Source of the DNA: Centroberyx gerrardi
Taxonomy: Eukaryota > Chordata > Actinopteri > Beryciformes > Berycidae
DNA length: 64,000 bases
Assembly (NCBI RefSeq): GCF_048128805.1
Contig: NC_136016.1
Coordinates: forward strand, 9,836,001 to 9,900,000
Direction: 5' to 3'
Shown here: in pieces, positions 51,877 to 62,400 of the stretch
How the letters are laid out: each line of letters opens with the position of its first letter
Position numbering within the stretch: position 1 is the first letter of the stretch
Notes under the pieces: generated by a model
Database searches by the model: none
Told to the model about the DNA's origin: nothing
What the model saw: the letters and a program-made list of their open reading frames with translations, nothing else
Translations under genes and position numbers: made by a program

Positions 51877-52901
51877 ACGTGGGTTGCAGGCACATGCTGA
51901 ATGTGACGTGGGACAAGAAGGACCTGTCGTTCAACAGCCAAGGCTTTCTCACCAACCCTTCCATGGTCATCATCGCTCTGGACCGAGAGAGGCTCTGGGA
52001 CAAGGTACTGGGCACCCGAATCTGAATTACAAATACATACTGGCACCCATGATACTGGGGCAACAGAACCTCAAATACAGCACAAGGGACAGAGCAAGAC
52101 ATACAATCTATCACTCTACAAATACATAACATTATACATTTTAAATACATTCATCAAATACATTCACATAGATTCAGCATTCAATCACATACTCAAAGTC
52201 AGCATTGCATATATTATGGTTGCAGCTGTACAAAGGGGTGGTGAGAGTTCAGCAGTGCGTTGGAACAGTGCACCATGGGATAGTTATACTGAGAAGGATG
52301 AAATGCATGAAATATGTTATGAGCATTGTGGAGTATAGGCATGAAATCTGATACTAACAGTGAAAAGTGGATATTTGTCAGGAGTGTTTTGTAGAGGACC
52401 TAATTAAGAAAAGAGTCAGAGATGCGACTTGCTTTTTCTCAACTGGAAGCTGCTCTCTTGCTCTTACTACACTATCGCTATCGCTCTCTCCGCCTACAGG
52501 TAAAATCAATAGCTGGATGCAACTATTTGTCGAAAGGCATTTTGGAAAATGTAGGAAATCGGAAAACGGAAGCAGAAGTAGATGAAAACTGCATCACTAC
52601 CTCTACCACTACCTCCCTACCTACCTGGAATGTATTGAATATCACAGATCGATGGTATATAACAGTGTAAGGGTGGATTTTGCCTTTAAGGTTGGCCTAC
52701 AGGTAACAATTAGATGTGTATTGGTCGGGGCTTAAGTTAGGGTCAGGGGTCAGGAAGAAAATGTAAGTCAAAAAATGTGTAATAACACAAAGATGTGTGT
52801 CTGTGTGTGAAGTGGTATCTTTCTCCTGGTGGACACCAAACTGTTTCTTGTGCCTCACCCTTTTCTCAAGGGTTTTCTCTCTCTTTACACACACACACAC
52901 A

Positions 52902-52943
<42 letters not shown>

Positions 52944-53113
52944 CACACACATGCACACACACTTCCCAAGGGCGTATTGAAAAAGTGAGACTAAACAGAG
53001 AGTCCAGAGTGTAATCTCACAGCTACAGTTGAACTCATTTATTCCTGCCCTGGAAAGACCAACCTAGTTTATCAATGTCACCTCCTGGCTGCTGTGTATG
53101 TATATATGTGTGT

Positions 53114-53161
<48 letters not shown>

Positions 53162-53212
53162 AACATGGACGTGTAATTGTGTTTAAGTGTGGCCTGTGTG
53201 TACACACATGTG

Positions 53213-53247
<35 letters not shown>

Positions 53248-53378
53248 AGTGTGCATATGTCTAAATGTTTTGGATGTGATTATGTTTGTGCATGCACGTG
53301 TGTGTGTGTGTGTGTGTATCTTTATGTAGTACTGCTGTTCTCACACTATCAGCAGCCACCTGCCACCTATAATACTAC

Positions 53379-53420
<42 letters not shown>

Positions 53421-56118
53421 TAAAATCAGTAGATCTACTCCCCTTCCTCTCTCCGTTTCATTCCTTCCTCATTACAACCTGATCTCTCACTACCTGTTCT
53501 TTCCCTCCACCCCCTCTTCCATTTCCTCGGTCCCCTCTACCCTCCTTTCCTTATTCCCTCCTCCTCTTTCTCTCCTTCTCCCCTCCTGCTCATGTCATGT
53601 AGCTCATCCATTACGGCGACAGGTTGCGGCGTGGCATGCTCTTTTCAAGCCCCTCTCCTCCAGTGACACCCTGACAGCTCAACATGCTGTTGTTCCTTAT
53701 CGCAATCTGAGGGAGGCTGGGGCGGGGAAGGTCTCCTTGTCTCTCCTTGGCCCCTCTCCTCCTCCTCCCTTCCTTTTCTGCCTTTTCCCTCCTTTTCCTG
53801 TTCCCTCCTCTAGTTTTCCACCTGTAGAATCTGCACAGAGAAAAGGAGGAAAGTGGGAAACTTAAATGTATAGAAAATGGAATAGTGCGAGTACCACTTT
53901 CTCACTGTGATGTTGAGTACTAAACTTGCAAACTTGCATTGCTCCAAGCCATTTACTGAGACTTAGACTATTTGTTTTGGGTCACTGGCCACAAATGGTC
54001 GAGATATTAGCCATTTTTTCTCTATTACAGAGATCTACCATCCCTCTACTGACCTTATTCTGTTACTTTTAAATGCAAATAAGACAAAGGCGATGGTGTT
54101 TGCCGCCAGCTGTACAAAGGCTTTGTATGGTAAGGTTTTCCTATTGATTTTGTAGATAGGAACATACATGCTACCTAGGCTAGATTCAATACTGTAGCTA
54201 TACTGGGCGAAATATATCACCTCCAACTGCGCACCTATATCCCTTCAGATTCTTGAGATCCATTTGTTTCTAATACGTTTTTCAGCGGGGGATCTGTGAA
54301 ATGATAAATGTTTTCCCAGTTCCCAGTGTTTTGTATGATATTGCATCTCGGTACACAGCAGTAGGACAGAGCTGCACTGTACTTGCTCTTCCAGGTAGAG
54401 TTTCACTCCCCGAGTGAATTTCAACATAGCTGCCTGGGAATAAGGTCCATGTGTGAAAAAAACCAAAACAACAGAAAATCAAGGCTTACTTTTATTTCCT
54501 ACATGAAGTATTGGGGAAGTTCTAAGATATTAATATGCTATTTTAACCTTGTACCCTATAGAATATAGGGTGCTAAGACGGTGAGAATGACAGGTAGATG
54601 ACAAGAGGTTCTATTGAAGGTGCTAAATGAGAAGGCGAGAAATACAGGAAGGCTGTAAAAGAGAGATAGAAATGATTGATCTCCACAACTGTCATCCGTG
54701 TTATCCACTCAGCTATCATTCACAGGCAGCGCAGAGAAACGCTGCACAGCAATGCACATCATACATCAGCGGAGGTTTGTAAATCAGCCATGTGTGATAA
54801 AGGCAGTAGTGAGCTCTAGGAACAGATCAGGGGTTGGTACGAAAACAACGGGCTCGTTAAGGATCTAAGACAGAGAGTTTCACATAACTCAGCGCTGGTT
54901 GAGCTCAGTGCGGTTCAGTAGGACGGGTTGATGTGACAAGCAGAGTCCTGTTAAGGCTCTCAGACAGGGGGTTTCACAGAGCTTAGCACTGACACAGAGG
55001 GGATTACTCATTGTGCCTTTGAACTCGGATGTGACAATATACAGGGATTCAGGTCCGAAGTGGTTCCCACTGATGCTCACAGCTTCCTCTTATGCTTAGC
55101 TGAAAAGAGTCTGGCTCTCTGGCTCTGTATTTCTCAGTTCAATTCAATTCAATTCAATTCAATTCAATTCAGTTCAATGAGCTTTATTGGCACAGTGAGA
55201 TGTTCCTTCCGTTGCTAAAGCAGTTATACAAGAACAGCAAATATCTAAAAAAAATATATATACAGCAAAACATAGATAATAGGTCTTTAGAATTCTTTAA
55301 ATATAAGTAATCAATTGAACTTTTTCCATTTAAGAAACAGTGACATTTCAATATGAGTATTCAGTTGTAAAAAGTCAATAAATAATTGAATAATCAATCA
55401 CCAAAAAGAACAGGAGCGCAACATGTAATGAGTGCTAAACATGCTGGGATGTATTATTAACTTAATGTGGCTGGTTTGCTCTCTTGTCTCTGTTTCTGCC
55501 TTTTTCTTTCAAAAACTTTTTACTCAAAGACTTCTAAGTCTCCTTAGTATGCGTTAATGAACTCTATTCTTCTTTCATCTTCTCACCATTCCCTCCAAGT
55601 TGGCACATGCTAATTCTCCTTTCTAAAAGAAAGAATAATTTATCCTATGAAGTGGGAAAAGACAAGACAGGTGGGGAGAGAGAGAGAGAGAGAGAAAGAG
55701 ATGGAAAGACACGCAGCAAAGGTCACAGGCGAGATTCACACCCACAACAAGCACACGGTACCCGCCTTGACCCGCCGAGTCACCCGGACACCCGGCGCAT
55801 GCTAATTTCTTTGTCTCCCGCCACCCCCACCCTCCCTCTCCAGGTGGGTACGTACGCGCGGGGGATCCTCCAGGTCCGCTACCCGGTGTGGCCGCGCTAC
55901 GGCAGCTTCCTGGAGCAGGTGTCGGACGACCGACACCTGACTGTGGCCACGCTGGAGGAGCGGCCCTTCGTCATCGTGGAGAACGTGGACCCGGGCACCG
56001 GCACCTGCGTCCGCAACACGGTGCCCTGCAGGCGCCAGTCCAACCGCACCGAAAGGTACACACACACACACACACACCAGCATGAGTGCCAACACATACA
56101 CCTGCACCCTCTCTCTCG

Positions 56119-56172
<54 letters not shown>

Positions 56173-57960
56173 GCCTCAGTTCTGTTCTGTTGAGACATTT
56201 GCTCGGTGACTCCTAGACACTAAGGCAAATTTCCACACTTCATTAAACAGAGAGTAATTGTAAGCGCTGAATGTCTTCTGAATACACCTCCAGTGTCGCA
56301 CACAGATCACAGCATGACAGAAAACAACCATTAAACAGCTATTACCTCCAACTGGTACAACTGGTACTCATCAGGAATACACGATGTCTTCATCATATTC
56401 AGACATTCATGGAAAATGCACTACACGAATAGAACTACAAGTCTGTTGTGCATTGTACTGCTGATCTGTACTGCTGATCTGCTGATCTCTCAAAGTTCAG
56501 CTGATTAATAACTACACATTAATATAGCCAACATATGTGTCAACGAAACTCCATCACCTTTCATTCATTATTTAAGAGGGTGGTTGTGATGCTCTACTAA
56601 AATTCATTGGAGTTGAAACATTTAATAAAAAGAAAATGATAAAAACACCCTTACACAAACAGATGGTGATTCTTGTAGGCATTGGTATATAATTATGTAC
56701 AGTTGTGGGGACAGGACACACATTATGCTGCATACCAACAGATGCAGGAGTCACCAGGGGAATAGATATATCTTGAAATCTGCTGCTGGTTCTGCACTGT
56801 TGAAAAAGTGTTATTTTCAGACACATTTGTGTTGCTCTTCAACACAACATGTTAATAACGACATGTGGACACCATATTTTGTTAGCATACCTGTTTTGTT
56901 GTTAAATTTATGGGAGATGGTCTTAAGGCAGATGGAAAGCACCTCGCTTCCTTTTAGGCATAGTGGAGTGCTTTAAAGCTGAGGAAAATTCAGGAGAGAC
57001 ACCACATTTTTTGTGACCCGACCAACCACAATGAATAGGATAGTGAGCTTTCATGCTATGTAGGCAGCTGCCAGGTTGCCTCTAGCCCCGCCTCTGGCTC
57101 CATTTGCCTCCATTGCCAAAGCAAGTGCAAGCAAGTCTTCTCCTTGCCAAACAAAATACAAAAAGCAAAACCAGTGGTACATGCAACATGCACGCGTGTG
57201 TCTACAATTTGTTCATGTAACCTATGTCTATTTTATGATGGAAACAAAATGCTGCATGTCTGATGTTGTAATGGAAACAAAGTACGACTTGCACTTTCAC
57301 AAAATGCAGTTGCACTTTCTCTGCAAGAAAGTCAGAATAGTGTGAACAGGCAATAAAATGTATTTGGGTCAAAACTAGACTAGACGTATTGGAAAATGAT
57401 GTGTTGGGAGAGTGTCAAGATAAGCTTGGTATGGGCAGGGAGGCAGAATGTGATGTTATGCATTATATGGTCATTTATACACACCAAAGCTCACATGTAT
57501 CACACCTAATCAGGTAGGATTATTAGAGATTTAGGACATGTTTCATCACCTACACAACAGGAATCAGCCTACACATTCAGCTCATATATGTCATCTACTT
57601 GTGTGTCTCTTTACGCGTGTGTGTGTGTGTGTTTCCTCACGCAGAGCGCAAAGCTTACCATGGATGGCACATTAATTAGAGAAAGAGATGTGTAGCGGGT
57701 GTTGTTGGGTGCGATGGCACATTGATTGCCAGTAAAGAAGATTTATCTGTCCAACATGGGGACATCTATCATGGCATGGGACAATGTTATCCCATCTTGC
57801 CCTCTTTCTCTCCCCCTCTCTCTCCCTCTCTCTCTCTCTCTCAGACTCTCTCCCTCGCTTTCTCTCACTCTCTGTCCTGCATGCCCTGTTTGGATGGTGA
57901 TCAACAGACAGGGAAAGAAAGAGAGCGAATCAGAGACAGACAGAGTGAGATAAAGGAGAA

Positions 57961-58032
<72 letters not shown>

Positions 58033-59053
58033 TCGACTGCTGCAATATAAACCAGTTAATCTTGCTGTGTGTAAGTCTAAACAGCTTCCCTACAGAGCAG
58101 ATGTTTAGCGTAATTAAAAGTTTTTTGTCTTGCTCATTAAAAATCCTTTCTTTGGACAGATGATGGCTTCTTTTGCCAGAAACTGAGCCTCCCTCCTTCC
58201 ATTGATCAAGAGCAGGAATTCATGCAACTCTTTCTTTTCCAACCTTGATGACACTGATACTGAGATACTAACACAATACAAGACAGTGAATGTAGCATCA
58301 TGACTGTAGGACACTGGCATTCCACATTGTTCCCTAAATGGTCGCAGTAGCGGCAAATTAAAGGATTCCTCCTCTCCTCCTCCTCCATCTGTCCTCTTTT
58401 GCTCCCGCCCCCCCCCTTCTCCCCAGCTGAAGCCGGTGCTGGTGCCCTGTCAGGCCTTGTCTAGAGTTGTTCGCCTTGTGTTTCCCGTCTACCGTTCAGC
58501 TGAGTATCCGTCTCTCTCCGGTCCGACTCCCTCATGGTGCTTCCCTCCACGCTGCACTAGTTTCTGGGCATTTTGAGGAACACACAAGCACAACGCAACT
58601 GCTGTGAATCCTCAGAGGACGGGCGTGTGTGTTTGTTGGTGTGTGGGTGTGGGTGGGTGGGGGTGTGTGAGAGAGGGAGACAGGGTGTGTGTGTGTGTGA
58701 GGGGGAGAGACAGTGAATGCAAGTGTGTGTGTGCTTTGTCAGTGGAGTGTGTATAATGATGACAGGTGGCCAACTCCTTCAGTCTGCAACGATTAATTAA
58801 CTCGGTGTCTATCAGAGCTATTGACTCGTGTGAAAATAGCAAGGCTTTCAAATACAAAGGAATTTGTCTGAATCGCGTCCTTAAAGTGTCGAACAGCCTT
58901 GAAAATAATTGACTCGCGTGTTAATTAATCGCTCGGGTCTTTATGTTTAATCTGTTGTTCATTTACTCATTCGCTTGCTCTCTTTTTCGTTCTACAGCTC
59001 CTATGCTGACTCATTGACGTGCTGAGGCTCTCTATCTCAATCGGACACACACA

Positions 59054-59092
<39 letters not shown>

Positions 59093-59428
59093 ACACACAC
59101 CATGACTCATAGCCCTTTTAGCTTTTAGTCCTCCATTCTGGCAGCTGGATAGATGAAAAAGTGAAGAAAAGAGGGAGAGATTTTTTATATTCGGTGCACA
59201 CGTCTCTTCCTAAATCTTTGTTTTAGGGAGCGTGTCTACTTCATTTTCAATTTGTCTGCCTTTGACTCATATTGTCTGTGTCTGTCCCCTCTCTTGCGGT
59301 GGCTCTCCATTCTTTTCTATTCTTTTTAATTTTCTTTCCTCACTTTCACTTGTTTCTTACCTTCTCTCTCTCCGTCTGTTCTGTTCTCTGCTACTACACC
59401 CCATTAAGCAGTGAGGCCAAAGGAAGGA

Positions 59429-59478
<50 letters not shown>

Positions 59479-62400
59479 AGTATTCCCTCACACACTACAC
59501 ACCTTAATGGCCTTTGATTAGAGGCCATCACAGCCACTCAACCATCTACTCCAGACTCTCTCAGACTGTGTCGGCCTGTGAGTGTGTGTATGTGTGTGTG
59601 TATGTGTGTCTATGTGTGTGTGTGCATGTGTGCACCCACGCGTTTGCCATTTTTTAGGTGGCTCCTCCTTCTCTCTGAAAGACACCCCGTTAACAGACAT
59701 TGATTTTAGCTAATGAGCCAGGCATCTCCTGCCCTTCACTTTGCTGCTGTAGACGATGGTTGCGCACATTTATTTAGCACTCACTCTCTGAAACAAAGTA
59801 CAAAATGTAGCTTTAGTCACCGAGGCTAAAAATAGTTACAGTCCCAGCTGTGACAGAGTTGTTGATCACACCACATCTTGACAAAACTGTATTTTTATAA
59901 CTTTATAAGTGTGTGTGTGTGTGTGTTTTTTGCCTTCCTCCTCGCAGCATTATCGGCCATTCTGAGCCCTACACCAAACTGTGCTGTAAGGGTTTCTGCA
60001 TAGACATCCTGAAGATGCTGTCCCGCACCATCAAGTTCTCCTACGACCTCTACCTGGTCACCAATGGAAAACACGGCAAGTTGGTCCGTGGGATTTGGAA
60101 CGGCATGATTGGAGAGGTGAGACTGAGGCCTGAGGTATTTAAAGAAGGACAAATCCCTCTGCAGAAAATGCAGCATCCAGTGTTGCTGCGTCAAGTCGCT
60201 CACTAGCCTTCTGCTGACAATTAAAATTTCTTTACATTTTTCATCCATGGATCTAACTTCAGTAAATGTAGCTTTGGTCTGCAACATGACCTAATTAAAT
60301 CATGACTGAAGTTACTTCTATATAGCAGTTACTTTGTAATACATATCACTTTTGTATCCACCTATTTTTGTCATATGGCCCAGCAAGAACAGAAGAACAG
60401 GCCAACAAACAATCCTGGATCATGACCCATAGTTTTAGCAAACAGTAAAACAGTAATTGCGACTATTTCTTATTTATCTGTTTATTTTATCTAACCAGGT
60501 TAGAGATTAAAAATTTATGTTCTTACAGAGCTAGCTAAGAAAGCAGCATGACAAACAAACGCTGAGGACCAACAACATACAACAGTGTCACATAGTACAT
60601 AGTAAAACATTGTATAAAATCCAAATGCAATCAAAATTACATTAAAGAAAGAAAACAATACAATTTTCTATATAAGCGCTCCAAAAGAACAGAGTCCAAT
60701 ATGAAACCAGGAGACTCATGGGCCAAATCTATTTAAATCTTGACTAAACAAAACAAAAACAGCTGCCACAAGATCCTTCAATATCGGTTTAAATCGGCCT
60801 ATACCAAGAGAGACCAGCTGTACCAGCTTTAAATAATTTTGCAGCAAGTCCAATGAAGAGGCAGCAGAGTACATGAAAACAGTTTTGCCTAATTCAGTGC
60901 TGAGCTCAGGGACGGATAACAAAAACAGCTCCTGAGGCCGTAAACAGTGATTTCCACCAAGTTTTTGACTTGCACAAATAATCTTAAAGTAGAGCACGAG
61001 TAGCCTGATAGAAAACGTACCAGTGAATAAGACTGTGAGAGGAAAGGGATGATACAGGGTGCAATGATGAGTGAAAGCTTTACAGTCAGTAATGAACCTC
61101 AATGCTTCACACATTGTCTAAAACACAAAGACATTGAAAGCAGACACACAGCTGATGAAACAAACAGATCACTGGTGACACAGAGTGAGATTCAGTACTT
61201 TGTGTCTCTGTTTTCTTTCCCATCCATTCAGTGCAGGCGGTAGTTTGCAGTTCTGATGGTGCAGTATGTAAGTGGTCAACAGCAGCGCGTGGCAGAGGCT
61301 GCTCCTTTGATGGGTTTCTAACTAGGTCAATGGTGTGAGGGCATGCATACACATATGGTGGTAATACATGCTTTCTCACACACACCAAGCCACATCAAAC
61401 ACAGCTGCGTCTCAATGTGAACGCCCTGAACAGGTGTTCCTCAGGAGAGCATTGCTGCCTGCGTTTCTGTGCCTGGGGGCGCTCTGCTCTGCTCTGCTCT
61501 GTGTGTGTGTGTGTGTGTGTGTGTAAGTGTGTGTACAACTCTGCAAAATTCACCCTCACCAGAAAGGCAATTGAGGAAGAGCTTGGATTTGAACGCTCCT
61601 GAGATGTGGCATTCTCTCAGGATGCTCAAGTGATGAGACAAATATTTTTTTCCTTTACCGCTGCATACAGACATTGTAAAAGTTACACTATTTACTGCCG
61701 TAGTGCGGTGCAGCAACTGTTTGCTGCACTGTAGCTGTTCAAGAAGGATCGTTCATAAAATTCAAGAAGTGCTCTCTTTTCAGAGCTTGGCAGTCAGTCC
61801 TTTGGGAGACAGGGAGACAAGTTTTGTGTTACAATATTCACTATTCAGGTCTGTTTTACAGCATTTGAAAAGAGTAAGCAAAAGTGTCTCGTCACATAGG
61901 ACATTTTAACAATGCCTCACTGTAACTCTGCCTCACTATACCTCTGCTGTGCTCTCATATTTTCTCTCTCTCTCCTCTCCCAGGTTGTCTATAGACGAGC
62001 TGACATGGCCATTGGTTCTCTCACTATCAACGAGGAGCGTTCTGAGATCATCGACTTCTCCGTGCCGTTCGTCGAGACGGGCATCAGCGTCATGGTAGCC
62101 CGCAGCAACGGGACAGTCTCCCCATCCGCCTTCCTTGGTGAGAGAAAACTGTTGCCTTCTTTCCATCGGTTTAGATTGATTTTGCAAACTTGATCACAGA
62201 TCTGCGATCCTAAGACCTACCTGGAGCATCTCGTGTGTGTCCGCCTCGTTGCTGCTCTCCTCAGGTCTAGCGGGAGAACTCGTTCGCTCCCGGGATGTCT
62301 CTACTGGCCTACTTTAACGAGTTCTGTCTCTTTTGGTCTGCAGACGCTTCAGGAAACTTCCCATTAAGCTTTTATCCCACAGATAACTGTAGCCTACAAC

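Larger units (their letters stand above)
52005..55843 (+). other. grin2c: grin2c intron 6, 3.8 kb
   Basis: Holds (CA)n at 52885-52940, (TG)n at 53108-53158 and 53217-53247, (CA)n at 53380-53417, a pyrimidine-rich stretch at 53.4-53.8 kb and an (ATTCA)n element at 55.1 kb. The 255-codon open frame at 53.1-53.9 kb is repeat-derived. Confidence 0.75.
56056..59947 (+). other. grin2c: grin2c intron 7, 3.9 kb
   Basis: Holds (CT)n at 56113-56171, (GA)n at 57960-58028, (CA)n at 59046-59100, (TG)n at 59430-59477 and a final TG tract before exon 8. A unique-looking block with paired TTAATTAA sites lies at 58.75-58.98 kb. Confidence 0.75.

Noticed and set aside
53098..53865. 255-codon open frame
   Set aside because: It runs through TG, CA and CT microsatellites, has no family resemblance, and sits inside a grin2c intron in low-complexity sequence.
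60716..61114. 130-codon minus-strand open frame
   Set aside because: It lies inside a dispersed repeat and matches no transposon protein I can recognise.
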